Shown in pieces: positions 12,338 to 23,602 of a DNA stretch of 64,000 nt; the first letter of the stretch is position 1; the number at the start of each line of letters is the position of its first letter. Under the pieces are notes generated by a model. The model was not told the origin of the DNA. It saw nothing but the letters and a program-made list of their open reading frames with translations, and did not search any database. The position numbers and the translations under genes were made by a program. This stretch comes from Halichoerus grypus (Eukaryota; Chordata; Mammalia; Carnivora; Phocidae), in the NCBI RefSeq assembly GCF_964656455.1, contig NC_135715.1, positions 78,277,414-78,341,413 on the forward strand, read 5' to 3'.

Positions 12338-13329
12338 CATAGGGGTGCATGTATCCCTTTGAGTTAGTTTTTTAATATTCTTTGGGTAAATACCCAGTAG
12401 TGCGGTTACTGGATCACAGGGTAGTTCTACTTTTAATGTTTTTGAGGAACCTCCATACTGTTTTCCACAGAAGCTATAGCAATCTGCATTCCCACCAACA
12501 GTGCACGAGGGTTCCTTTTTCTCCACGTCTTTGCCAACACCTGCTGTTTCTTGTGTTGTTGATTTTAGCCACGCTGACAGGTGTGAGGTGGTAGCTCATT
12601 ATAGTTTTGATTGGCATTTCCTGATGGTAAGTGATGATGAGCATCTTTTCATGTGTCTGTTGGCTATTTGTATGTCTTCTGTGGAGAAATGTCTGTTTAT
12701 ACCTTCTGCCTATTTTCTAATTGGATTATTTGTTTTTTCAGTGTTGAGTTTTGTAAGTACTTTATATATTTTGGACACTAACTGTTTATCAGATATGCCA
12801 CTTGTAAATATCTTCTCCCATTCAGTAGTTTGCCTTTTAGTTTTGTTGTTGTTTCCCTTGCCTTAGGAGACGTATCTAGAAAAATGTTGCTATGGTTGAT
12901 GTCAGAGACATTACTGCCTGAACTCTCCTAGGATTTTTATGGTTTTTAGGTCTTTAATCCATTTTGAATTTATTTTTGTGTATTTCTTACAGAAAGTGGT
13001 CCAGTTTCATTCTTTTGCATGTAGCTGTCCAGTTTTCCCAACACCTTTGGTGAAGAGAGTTTTTCCCATTGTATAGTTCTTCCTGCGTTGTGGAAGGTTA
13101 ATTGATCATATAATTGTGGGTTTATTTTTGAGTTCTCTATTCTGTTCCATTGATCTATGTGTCTATTTTTGTGCCTATGCACCATACTGTTTTAATGACT
13201 ACAGCTTTAATATAACTTGAAGTCAGGAATTGTGGTGCTGTTTCAGAGACTTTTACAGAAACACTGTATTATGTATGTAGTGGGGCTTCTCTGGGCTCTT
13301 CCAGCCTTGATCTCTCCCTTCCCTCCCCA

Positions 13330-13861
13330 GCCACTGTTATCCTGAATTCATCTTCTCATTCCCATGCATACGATAACCAATGTACAGTACTGTTTTACAA
13401 ATTAAAAAAAACTCTGTACAGTATGATTTTGCAACTTACTTTTTCATGCAACATGTTTTTGAGATTTATCCTTGTTGATAGAAGAGGCTCTAATTCATTT
13501 TAATTGTTCAGTTGTATTGCATTGTGTAATTATATCATCACCTATCTATCCATTATCCTGTTGATAGACATTCAGAGTGTTTCCAGTTTTCTTTTACCAA
13601 AGAAGTGCAGCGAGCATTCTTCTGTATGTCCTCTTGTGAACATGGAGATTTCCCTAGACTGTATACCTAGAAGTAGGATTTCAGGGTCATGGGATTTGAG
13701 CATCTTGAACTTTCCTAGATATTGTCAAAGTATTCTCCTCTGTGGTTATACTATTTCACACTCCTTTCCTTGGTTTATCAGGGCTGGTCTCCCTGTCCTT
13801 GCCAGTAACTGGTGGTGTCAGACCTTTTAAATATGTCAACCTAAGAGGTGTGAAATAGTTT
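13330..13861 (-). mobile_element. Older antisense LINE fragment
   Basis: Inverted L1-type late-ORF2 phrases are visible, such as CTATCTATCCATTATCCTGT, AGACATTCAGAGTGTTTCCA and CCTAGAAGTAGGATTTCAGG. It is strongly decayed. Confidence 0.6.
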
Positions 13862-13879
13862 TTAAAAATGCAGTTCTGG

Positions 13880-14112
13880 AGGGAGGCAAACCATAAGAGA
13901 CTCTTTAATTGTAGGGAACAAACTGAGGGCTGCCTCCCCACAAACAACTCATGCTGGAGGGGAAGGGGGTAGGAGGATGGGGTAACCAGGTGATGGGTAT
14001 TAAGGAGGGCACGTGATGTGATGAGCACTGGGTGTTATAGGCAACTGAAGAAACACTAAATTCTACCCCTGACACTAATAATACACTATGTTAACTAAAT
14101 TGAACTTAAATT
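13880..14112 (+). mobile_element. L1 3'-end fragment, sense, with TSD
   Basis: Carnivoran L1 3'UTR phrases are present: ACCATAAGAGACTC, GGTGATGGGTATTAAGGAGG and GAGCACTGGGTGTTATAGGC. It ends TTAACTAAATTGAACTTAAA. It is flanked by AAAAATGCAGTTCTGG at 13864-13879 and 14113-14128. Confidence 0.85.
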
Positions 14113-14128
14113 AAAAATGCAGTTCTGG

Positions 14129-14311
14129 GGGCACGTGGGTGGCTCAGTCGGTTAAGTGTCTGACTCTTGATTTTGGCTCAGGTCATGATCTCAGGGTTGT
14201 GAGATCGAGCCCCGCATTGGGCTCTGTGCTGGGCACGTGATCTGCTTGAGATTCTCTCTCCCTCTCCCCCCACCCCCACTGGTATGCTCGCTCGCTCTCT
14301 CTCTAAAAAAG
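14129..14311 (+). mobile_element. Can-SINE inserted at the L1 TSD
   Basis: Head GGGCACGTGGGTGGCTCAGT with a normal body. Its left flank is the right TSD of the L1 fragment, and a third copy AAAATGCAGTTCT follows at 14312-14324. Its first Gs could equally belong to the repeat at the boundary. Confidence 0.9.
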
Positions 14312-14324
14312 AAAATGCAGTTCT

Positions 14325-16759
14325 CGGATTACTAATGACATTGGACTTCTTTTGACTGTTTGGGTTTGAACCACCGATGGCATGAACTCGCAATATGATT
14401 ACTCATTCCGAGCCTCAATCTCCTGATTTTCATAAAACATGAATACTGGCATTTTGGAGTTCTTCTGAGGATTGGAGACCATGTGCACAGTTCCTGGCGC
14501 ATTTCTGTCTCAGTCTTGAGTCTTTCTCCCAACGGTACCCATGAGGCTGCCCCACATTGAGGAGATACACCCCTCCCCCGCAAGAGCTGTGGTCTGGAGC
14601 GGCAGGAGCTGGTGCAGAGGCCCTGCTGGAGCTGAGAGCCCGGCAGGAGTCCCAGGAGAGCCCCCGCCCACCGTGGCCCGCCACAGAGCTTGTGGAGTCA
14701 GGCAGGTCTGTCGTGCTACCTGACCTCCCCTCACACCGTTACAGTACATTCTCACACAGTAGCCTGAGCAATCCTTTTAAAGCAGAAGGCAGATCTTGGG
14801 CTCTTGTGTGGCTCCTGGTCTCACTCAGGGTGAAAGCCAGAGTCCTTATCATGGCCTATGCGCTGAGTTCCCACCCAGTGGTTTGTCGCCCGTTTTCATC
14901 CTGAAATGAATCTGCAGGATCATGTCCAGCGTTTCAAAGCCAGGGAGTAGAGGAGGGATGGAAGACATTACTGCCTGAACTCTCCTAGGATTTTTATGGT
15001 TACAGCTGGTGTTGAATCAGTTGGCTCGGTTAGGCATGTGCATACGGAGTTTTCGTGTAAAATGTACTGTTTCCTGCGGCCGTAGTCCAAGTAGCATCGC
15101 AGCCTGCGAGTCTCCGCCGTCCTGGTCTGCCTGCTCCGTTCCAGCCACACTGAGCCTGATCTTTCTTGAACATGCTCTTACCTGCCTCAGGGCCTTTGTA
15201 GTCGCTGTTCCCACTTCCTGCAGAAACCTTCGGCTTCACTCCCGCCCTTCCTTCAGATCTTTGTTCACATATTCCCATAATAGAAAGGCCTTCAAACACC
15301 ACCCTTTAGAAAATAGCAACCCCGTATCCCTGACACACACACTCCCTATCACCCTTATTTGACGTTTTTCCACGTAGCACTTGTAATTTGTGATTTCCCT
15401 CAGTTTTGTTTATCTCTGTCTCCCCAGGGCCTAGAATGGTGCCTGGTACATGGTGGGCCCTCAGTAGATATATTTCTTGAATAAATGACTGAGTAGTGGG
15501 CTTTCAGTAAATGTGGCCACAGTCCAGTAGGAGCAGGCAGTATATAAAACAGTAAGTAAAACTCAGTGATACCAGTTCCATGGTAGTGTGTACCAGGCAC
15601 TGTGATACAAGAAGACTGAGAAGTCAGTTCTCCTGGGTGGTTGTTGGAGGGTGAAGAGAGGGGCATCAGGGTGGGTGTCGTGGTAGAGATGAGGGCTCGA
15701 GCTGAGTCTGCAGAAGTGTGTAGGTATTTGTCAAGCAGGAGCTGGGAGTGGGCCTGACATTCCAGCGTTGGAAGCAGCGTGAGCAAAGGTCCTAGGACAT
15801 GATGCCATGTGACAGATTTCTGTGTTGTGTTTCAGAGTGGCAAACCATTGCGAGTGCAGCCCACGTGCCGGGGTACAGCTTAGGGGAGGGGACAGAGGTC
15901 AAGGAGGGCGGCGGTGTGTGGGTGGGTCTTGGGGGAGGGGATTCCAGCTGGGTCAGGAAGGCCAGGAGGAGAGAAGGGGCACCTGCATTCAGGCATTACC
16001 AGAGTGGGGTGTTCATGTGTATGTATAAGAGGGTGGTGGTGATGCATTTCTATAAAGACTTTATTTTCCGAATACAGAAACAATACAAACTTATTATAGC
16101 AGATTTGGAAAGTGTAGGGAGTGTGTGAAGAATATAAAATTCACCCCTGATCCTGCCGCACGGAGCTGACGTTGTGTTCGTGTCTGGGGTTGTTCCTTCA
16201 CTGCATAGTTAGTTGTGTCTCCTCACTAATAGGATTGCTCTTCTCCAGTTACGAAGTTTTGTGAGACAATTAGCCTGGCAGGATTGAAGGCACTGAGAGT
16301 TGTTGGTGACAGTTACTGGCATGGAGAGCGCTGGAGCCATGTGTTCTTGATCCTTTTTGTAATTTTAGAGGAAGACACTTTTTTAAGTCTTCCCCCAAAT
16401 GTAGAATTACATCGGTTTTGGCCCCCTTTTTCTACCACAACCAATTAGTCCCTCTCTCCCTCTCTCGCACACCCATCTGCGCCCACACCCGCTCCTCTGT
16501 GTCCTCTGGCCGTGGCTGCCCCGGACTGCTGTGCTGGGCCTGGCCTGCGCCTTGTCCCCTGAGTAGGAGAGAGCTTCGTGGCACCGCAGCCCGCAGCGAT
16601 GGCTCTCCAGAGGCCTGGGTTCACTCCTTGGTGCTCTAAGAAATGTCATAGATGAATTCTTCCTTCCTGGGAAAAACTGGGGACTGAGAAACGTGTTTGT
16701 CATCTGAACTTGGCAAAAGCTATCCTTGCCCTGTTGGGCACAACAAGAATTTAAATGCA
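14325..16759. other. Intronic sequence with ancient repeat remnants
   Basis: No gene is seen. The stretch at 14390-14500 is MIR-like. The stretch at 15160-15330 (CTCAGGGCCTTTGTAGTCGC) resembles an ancient interspersed repeat in inverse orientation. The stretch at 15425-15490 has an L2-like 3' end (TTTCTTGAATAAATGACTGA). The remainder is unassigned. Confidence 0.35.
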
Positions 16760-16933
16760 GGGTACCTGGGTGGCTCAGTCGGTTGAGCATCTGCCTTTGG
16801 CTCAGGTCATGATCCCGGGGTCCTGGCATCGAGTCCCACATCAGGCTCCCTGCTTCTCTCTCTGCCTACCACTTCCCCTGCTTGTGCTCTCTAGTTCTCT
16901 GTCAAATAAATGAATACAATCTTTAAAACAAAG
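16760..16933 (+). mobile_element. Can-SINE
   Basis: Head GGGTACCTGGGTGGCTCAGT. The TSD AAGAATTTAAATGCA / AAGAATTTAAATGTA lies at 16745-16759 and 16934-16948. Confidence 0.92.
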
Positions 16934-16982
16934 AAGAATTTAAATGTAGCATTCTATTTAATACTAAAAATATTAAAATATT

Positions 16983-17184
16983 GGGGCCCCTGGGCGGTTC
17001 AGTCCGCTAAGTGTCCACCTTGGGTCATGATCTCAGGGTCCTGGGATCGAGTGCCACATCGGGCTCCCTGCTCAGCAGGGAGTCTGCTTCTCCCTCTCCC
17101 TCTGCCCGTCCTCCCCCCTACACACCCATGCAGGTGCGCGCGCTCTCTCTCTCTCTCAAATAAATAAATAAATAAAATCTTTAA
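16983..17184 (+). mobile_element. Can-SINE
   Basis: Head GGGGCCCCTGGGCGGTTCAG and a body with a long CT tract. Flanks are AAAAATATTAAAATATT / AAAAATATATTAAAATGTT. Confidence 0.9.
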
Positions 17185-17209
17185 AAAATATATTAAAATG
17201 TTGTACACA

Positions 17210-18075
17210 GATTTTTTAAAAAATTGAGGTATGATTGACATATAACGTATTAATTTAGGGTATATAACATAATGATTCAATATTGCAAAATGATTGTCAC
17301 ATTAAATCTAGTTAATATCTGGGGCGCCTGGGTGACTCAGATGGTTAGGCGTCTGCCTTCGGCTCAGGTCATAATCTCCAGGTCCTGGGATCAAGCCCCA
17401 CATCAGGCTCCCGGCTGGCTCTGTGGGGACCCTGCTTCTCCCTCTCCCTTTGCCTCTCCCCCTGCTTGTGTGCTCTCTCTGTCTCTCAAATGAATGGATA
17501 AAATCTTTATAAAAAAAATAATAAATCTAGTTAACGTCTATCACCATACATAGTTACAAAATTTTTTTCTTGATGAGAACTTTTAGGATCTACCCTCTAC
17601 CAGCTTTCAAATATGCAATACAGTATTATTAACTGCAGTCACCATGCTATGCATTACATGCCCAGGACTTATTTATTTTATAACTGGAAGTTTGTACCTT
17701 TTGACCCCTTTACCCACTTTGCCCACTCCCTACCCTTCACCTCTGACAACTGCCAATCAGTTTTCTGTACTTATGAGCTTGCTTTTGGGGGTTTTATTTC
17801 GTTTTGTTTTTTTCTAAGATTCTACATGTAAGTGAGATTGCTTCCATGTCTTGGCTACTGTAAATAATGCTGGACAAACATCTTTTTGAGTTAGTATTTT
17901 TATTTCCTTTGGATAAATACCCAGAAGTGGAATTGCTGGGTCATATGGTATTCTTATTTTTAATTTTTTGAGGAAGGTCCATACTGTTTTCCACAGTGGC
18001 TATATCAATTTACATTCCCACCAACAGTGCATGAGGGTTCCCTTTCCTCCACATTCTTGCCAAACAGATATATAT
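17210..18075 (-). mobile_element. Antisense old L1 3' end, split by SINE
   Basis: Inverted L1 3' end phrases are present: GAGGTATGATTGACATATAA, TTAACTGCAGTCACCATGCT, TACTGTAAATAATGCTGGAC and TTCCCACCAACAGTGCATGA. The Can-SINE at 17321-17522 splits it. Confidence 0.8.
17321..17522 (+). mobile_element. Can-SINE nested in antisense L1
   Basis: Head GGGGCGCCTGGGTGACTCAG. The target TAAATCTAGTTAA is found on both sides. Confidence 0.9.
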
Positions 18076-18220
18076 ATTTTTTAACATAAAATTTATACCA
18101 CTATTTGGCAATGCTTGTCCTGAGATTTCACTGTCAGCAACATAGAATTAAGAAAAATTATAACTGGTAGTCACAGCCAAGTTTGAAACAAAATGAGTGG
18201 ATTTTAAAGCACTAATGGAG

Positions 18221-18336
18221 GAGCGCCTGGCTGGCTCAGTCAGTAGAGCATGCAGTTCTTAATCTCAGGGTCGTGAGTTCAAGCCCCACATTGGTTGTGA
18301 AGTCTACTTAAAATAAAAATAAAAATAAATAAAAAT
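18221..18336 (+). mobile_element. Short Can-SINE variant
   Basis: Head GAGCGCCTGGCTGGCTCAGT, short body ending GAAGTCTACTTAAAATAAAA. AAAGCACTAATGGAG / AAAGCATTGTTGGAA flanks are a diverged TSD. Confidence 0.85.
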
Positions 18337-19275
18337 AAAGCATTGTTGGAAAATGAAAATTGTTACAGAGCTTCCAAGTCCTTGGAGATGTGAATTAAAA
18401 GTTAACTCTCCGATATGTATCTATTTCAAAGTTATACTGTAATTGTTTCTGAAAAATACATAAAAACTTAACTAGGGAGTTTCAGTTTTCACTACCATGT
18501 TTCATAACTAAGATATTTATATGTTTTAATAAATTATACTGTAATTAGTATATTACATGATATCTTTCAAGAGTACTTGTAGAAGTAGCAGATTGCTGTC
18601 TTCTTTGATGAGCCTATAGCTTTCTAGATATTCCCATTTACTTGATAACATTAAAAAAAATAACCCCAGGGAAGAGGGCTCTGTGTACACTGCATCCAAA
18701 CGCCCCCTCCCCTTGATGCATATGGGCTGACCATCCCCAACAAAGTGAGACAGAGGCAGCACAGAGGGCCCAGAAGACACAGTAAAACAAAAACAGTTAC
18801 TCATTTAAAAAGCAAAGAAAACAAGCTTCAAGTTCTATGACAAAAGCATGGGCTCCTGAAGCAGGCCCATGTGCTGTGTTCAGGTAAGCGGGTCATAGAC
18901 AAGGGCAGACCTTGACAGGCAGCATTTGTCTGGAAGTGAAGAGCAGCCAGTCTTCCCACATATATTTGGTGGACTTAATTTCAAGAGCCAGCATTGGCTT
19001 GGAGCCCAGTCAGAGAAATCTGTTTGTCCAGAATCATGTTTAAGCTGTTCATGCTTCAGCTTCGAGGACTCTGGTTTATCTTTTGGCCAGCTTGATGCCC
19101 TGTCCTGGCACAGGCTGGTCTTTCATAAACTCAGTCCCATCACAGCACATAAGCTTTGGTGCCAGACGGTTTTTTGTAGAGTTGAACCGGTCATCCACTT
19201 GGCCTTTTCAAGGATGGGGTGGGTGTTGGAGACCAGGGATGGGTACCGGTATCTTTGATAAAAACACGCACAATA
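18337..19275. other. Unassigned stretch, possibly gene-derived on the minus strand
   Basis: Low-copy-looking sequence that continues, apart from two later SINEs, to about 20280. On the minus strand it shows short peptide-like runs in changing frames. I could not name a parent gene. It may be plain intron. Confidence 0.2.
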
Positions 19276-19475
19276 GGGCGCCTGGGTGGCTCAGTCGTTA
19301 AGCGCTTGCCTTCGGCTCAGGTCATGGTCCAAGGGTCCTGGGATCGAGCCCCCGTCGGGCTCCCTGCTCAGCAGGAAGCCTGCTTCTCCCTCTTTCACTC
19401 CTCCTGCTTGTGTTCCCTCTCTCGCTATCTCTCTCTCTCTGTCAAATAAATAAATAAAATCTTAAAAAGAAAAAA
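19276..19475 (+). mobile_element. Can-SINE, young subfamily
   Basis: Head GGGCGCCTGGGTGGCTCAGT. The tail is GTCAAATAAATAAATAAAAT followed by poly(A). TSD AAAACACGCACAATA / AAAACATGCACATCT. Confidence 0.92.
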
Positions 19476-19677
19476 AAAACATGCACATCTCGGGCACAGT
19501 TTTCTTTTGCTCACTAGTGACATCTCTATGCCTTGCTCACAGACCACTGGCCCCATCATCTGTCTTGCTATGATTTCTCCTTCTCAGGCATCATGGGTTG
19601 AGGCAGACATTGAATCTTTTCCTTTATGGAGACCTTTTTCCTCTAAAGGTAGAATTCCCATCAAGAGTGTGAATTAA

Positions 19678-19875
19678 GGGGTGCCTGGGTGGCTCAGTCG
19701 TTAAGCGTCTGCCTTCGGCTCAGGTCATGATCCCAGAGTCCTGGGATCAAGCCCCGCATCGGGCTCCCTGCTCCGCAGGAAGCCTGCTTCTCCCTCTCCC
19801 ACTTCCCGTGCTTGTGTTCCCTCTCTCGCTGTGTCTCTCTCTGTCAAATAAATAAAATCTTTAAAAAAGAAAGAA
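19678..19875 (+). mobile_element. Can-SINE, young subfamily
   Basis: Head GGGGTGCCTGGGTGGCTCAG, CTGCTCCGCAGGAAGCCTGC in the body. AGTGTGAATTAA occurs on both sides. Confidence 0.92.
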
Positions 19876-21420
19876 AATAGTGTGAATTAAAACTCAAAAT
19901 TACCTCCTGTCATAATTCTTACCATTGGGTAATGCTCTTCTAGGCAGCTGAAGACAAATGGCAGGTGGCCTTTTGTCTTACCTTATCTTTAGTATTTATC
20001 TTACCTCTGTCCCTGTCAGACAACAGTACAAGTTCAGAGTTGAGTTTGCAGATGAACTCCCAAGCTTTGGCAAGCCCTTCCTTCTGGACTCTTGTCCTGA
20101 CCTCTGAACCTATCTTGAAAGGAAGAGAAAGCCACAGGAGAAAGCCTGAGGTTGGTGCCATCCTGGCCAGCCTGAGCTCTCCCCAACAGAGGGAGCCGAG
20201 AAAGCTGGCTTTGGGTCTCTTAGCATCTGTTCAATTATCCACTGTCAAGGTCAGGTTATGTTCTTTCTAAGTTTTCTCTGTATATGATCTTGTCCTCTCT
20301 ACCAGAAAGTTTGTTGATCTATCTTCTACCTGCACTCAGCCCTGCCCTCCACCTGGCATCCTTCAGCTCATTCTTTAAAAAAGTGTGTGCTCTTAGTGAT
20401 AGGTTTTCTTTTGTGCTGGGAAAACATGGACCTTGAGAAGTCAAACCCTCTGGCTGATGGTTACCAGAAGTTTCCCTAGAATTCTGTCTTCGGTGGGGCC
20501 AGCATCATTGCTTCCTGTGGATTGCACCATTTCGGTGCTGTCTGCCAAAGGCTTCCTGCTTCCCTAAGCACTCAGAACACTGGAAGTGATGATCTGGATT
20601 TCCTTCATTGTTTCCTACAGCAGTAGAGGTTGTTTTAGAGACTTGGTAAAAGTGAGGCACATGATAACTCCCCTGTGCTTTGGTGTGTATGCTTATTTTT
20701 TTTTTGCTGAATTGTACCAGCCAAATTTTAGAGTACCTGCTGTCCTTCTTAAAAACAGGGATGTCTTGTTGGGTGGGGGAGGTGCTCTGGAAGGGGCCAG
20801 AGCAGATTCTGCCTTGTGAAGCTCTTGCTCAATCTCTGTTGGGCTTTGGCTCTCACTCCTTGGATCAGGATGCTGCTGGATTGTTCCCTGGTGCTGCTGG
20901 AGCCAAAGGGCTTCCTGCCAGAGCACAGGGGTGCCTGCAGGTTGGAGGCTGGGACTGGGAAGCCCAGTGCAGTGCTGGTTTCCTAAGCCCAGACTGTGGA
21001 CTGTGTGCACACACAAGTGCATGCCTATGCACACATATGGTTGGGACCCAGGAGTTCTCCCTTAAGGAAAAAAAAAAAAGATTCACCCATTCTTTCCTGA
21101 AGCACTTTAAAATGGTTTTGTATATTTATTTTTCTATTACTTTCATTACTGAAAAAAATAGTTTATTTTTCTCAAAAAGAGATTGGACCTAAGTTATTGT
21201 AACAAGTCATAGCCAAGAATTTGGTACTCCTTTAAGAGAACAAAAACATTTAGAGATATAATAATAATTTTGTAGCCAAATATTAACCCAACCAGATATT
21301 TATTTGAGGACCTACAGAGTTGTAAGACCACATAAAAAGGTAGTACTTACTGCTGAATATGCAGCCAAATTATGATAACTAAATACAAAGTTTAAGATAA
21401 AATAAATAGGTGAACATACT
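19876..21420. other. Intronic sequence, no gene recognised
   Basis: The minus-strand open frame at 19940-20161 and the plus-strand frames at 20586-21192 match no family I know. AT-rich sequence follows after 21080. Confidence 0.3.
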
Positions 21421-21424
21421 TTTT

Positions 21425-21840
21425 CAGATTATACACTGTTATAATTGTCAATTACCTGTTGTGTAACAAACCATCCCAGAACTTTTGGTGGCTGAAAAAT
21501 AACAATAATTTTATTATTTATGAGGATCATCTGGGTTGGCTGGACTCTCCTGGACAGTTCTTCTGCTCCATGTGGCGTCTGCTGGGGTTCCTTGTGGTTC
21601 ATTCCACTGGGAGCTCAGCTCGGGGTTGAGCATCCAAGATGGCATCACCCACATGCCGGAACTGCAGCGGGGTGGGCTGGAGCTGCTGAGGCTGGCTGGG
21701 TCTCTCTCTAGCCACACAGAGAGCCAGAGAGTAAGGATGGAAGCAGCCAGGTCTCTTGAAGGCGAGGCAAGGCGCACAACTGGCATAGTTCCACTTGTGG
21801 TTCATACCACTGGAGCCGGTCCCCGGCCGACTGTGACTGA
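21425..21840. repeat. Ancient medium-reiterated repeat
   Basis: The phrases TTGTGTAACAAACCATCCCA, GAACTTTTGGTGGCTGAAAA and ATCCAAGATGGCATCACCCA belong to a widespread mammalian repeat type that I recognise but cannot name safely. The open frames here are by-products of it. Confidence 0.4.
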
Positions 21841-22486
21841 AGGGGAGGAGCAATAGCCTCCACCTTCCTCCGGGGGCCGCAGCCTGTGTGTACGGGGACG
21901 GAGGAGTTGTTGGTGCTCATTTTTAGACACAGGCACACACGAATAGAAAGAGAGGATCGGGGACCCCTGAAACCATACGTATGTATAAAAGCTAAGAGGG
22001 AATTTTGCTATATTAAGTTTCCATGGAGTGTGCATACCTCTCTTCACCTACCTCGACAGTAGCAAAAGTAAAAATCTTTAGCATTTTAGCAAATATCCCT
22101 CAATATCATGGTATTTTAGAGGGATTACCTTGTGAAATCCTTCTCTCTCATTGGACTCAACAGTAATCTGAAGAATTTTTGTCATCTGCCCACAATGATG
22201 TAGCTAGATAATACAGGTAGTTTTATTCTAATGGAATATGGCGTGTGCATCAATAAATACTCTTACTTTGTTACTGTCTTTAACAAAAAGAAATCATGGG
22301 TATTTCAACATAAAATTAAGTCAGACTCTTTTTCTCATGTTCTAATTAAGCCCTTGTTCACAGACAAAAAATTAATTTATACATAGTTAAGATACTAAGA
22401 CACATAACATTTTGTACATAAGCATTTTTGCATGTTGTTTACACTTTTGAAAGTTGCATGTTTTGTTCACTGCTGCATATTCAGTA
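21841..22486. other. Intronic sequence, nothing identified
   Basis: AT-rich intron with no recognisable element. Confidence 0.4.
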
Positions 22487-22679
22487 TTTTTTTTTAAAAG
22501 ATTTTATTTATTTATTTGACAGAGATATAGCGAGAGAGGGAACACAAGCAGGGGGAGTGGGAGAGGGAGAAGCAGGCTTCCCATGGAGCAGGGAGCTGGA
22601 TGCGGGGCTCAATCCCAGAACCCTGGGATCATGACCTGAGCCGAAGGCAGACGCTCAACAACTGAGCCACCCAGGCGCC
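22487..22679 (-). mobile_element. Can-SINE
   Basis: Poly(T), AAAAGATTTTATTTATTTAT, then the inverted body and the inverted head GAGCCACCCAGGCGCCC. The TSD CTGCATATTCAGTATT flanks it (22471-22486; 22680-22695). Confidence 0.92.
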
Positions 22680-22964
22680 CTGCATATTCAGTATTGAGAA
22701 CGGTAGGAGGTGCTCAGTAAATATTTGGCAAGTAAAAGGATTGTGGCCATAGAAAGTATTTTTATGGCTGTATTAGTATGTTCTGGGCAATACATTAACT
22801 ATAATTAACATAATCATTCTATCATTGGGTATTTAAGCTCCTTCCAGCTCCCGTCCCACCCCCTTCTATTTAAAGGGCTGATTTATTATATCTTATTCTG
22901 ATACTTCTTGGTACAAATTGATTTTTAAAATATTTTTAAAATATTATTTTAAATTAGCCTGAAA
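22680..22964. other. Intronic sequence, nothing identified
   Basis: Short AT-rich stretch between SINEs. Confidence 0.4.
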
Positions 22965-23066
22965 GGGACACCTGGCTGGCTCAGTCAGTAGAGCATGAGA
23001 CTCTTGATCTCTTGGGGCCATGAGTTCAAGCCCCACGTTGATGGTGGAGATTACTTAAAAAAAGAA
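22965..23066 (+). mobile_element. Short Can-SINE variant
   Basis: Head GGGACACCTGGCTGGCTCAG, body ending GGAGATTACTTAAAAAAAG. AAATTAGCCTGAAA / AAATAGCCTGAGAA flank it. Confidence 0.87.
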
Positions 23067-23403
23067 AAATAGCCTGAGAATAAAATTCAAGAAGTAAAAT
23101 TATTTAATCAGGGTACAAGCAAATTTTATAACTACTGATACTTAATAACAAACATTCATCTTAAAGGAGTATGATGGTTTATATTGCCACCAAAAATCTG
23201 GGACTGTTGAAGAATTTCACCAACCCATTTATCTTTATAGTGGTTTATTCCAGTGCTAATAGTAATTATAAAGTACTATTTTATTAGTGTTTCTTTGATT
23301 ATTGGCAAGGTTGAAAATCTTTCATGTTTAATTTTAGGCCAGATTTATTCTTCATTCCCTTACCTACAGGTTACTTTAAGAATTTTTTTTTTTTTTTTTT
23401 TCT
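23067..23403. other. AT-rich intronic stretch
   Basis: This ends in a run of T that served as the SINE target. It may contain inverted LINE sequence around 23225-23340, too decayed to assign. Confidence 0.3.
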
Positions 23404-23602
23404 GGGGCGCCTGGGTGGCTCAGTCATTAAGCGTCTGCCTTCGGCTCAGGTCATGATCCCAGGGTCCTGGGATCGAGCCCCGCGTCAGGCTCCCTGCTCC
23501 GCGGGAAGCCTGCTTCTCCCTCTCCCACTCCCCCTGCTTGTGTTCCCTTTCTCACTATGTCTCTCTCTGTCACATAAATAAATATAATCTTAAAAAAAAA
23601 GA
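23404..23602 (+). mobile_element. Can-SINE, young subfamily
   Basis: Head GGGGCGCCTGGGTGGCTCAG, CTGCTCCGCGGGAAGCCTGC, tail with TCACATAAATAAATATAATC. It was inserted in a T-run, and oligo(T) is found on both sides. Confidence 0.92.

Larger units (their letters stand above)
11599..13241 (-). mobile_element. Antisense L1, with intact TSD
   Basis: This is the reverse strand of an L1 3' half: poly(T) and 3' end at the left, then inverted late ORF2 phrases (TGGCTATTGTAAATAATGCT, TTCCCACCAACAGTGCACGA). The duplication TGTTTCAGAGACTTTT flanks it (about 11583-11598 and 13242-13257). A Can-SINE is nested inside, and a TATG/TA/CA microsatellite sits at 11980-12040. Confidence 0.85.

Noticed and set aside
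12501..12866. 121-codon plus-strand frame
   Set aside because: Reverse translation of L1 ORF2 in the antisense element at 11.6-13.2 kb.
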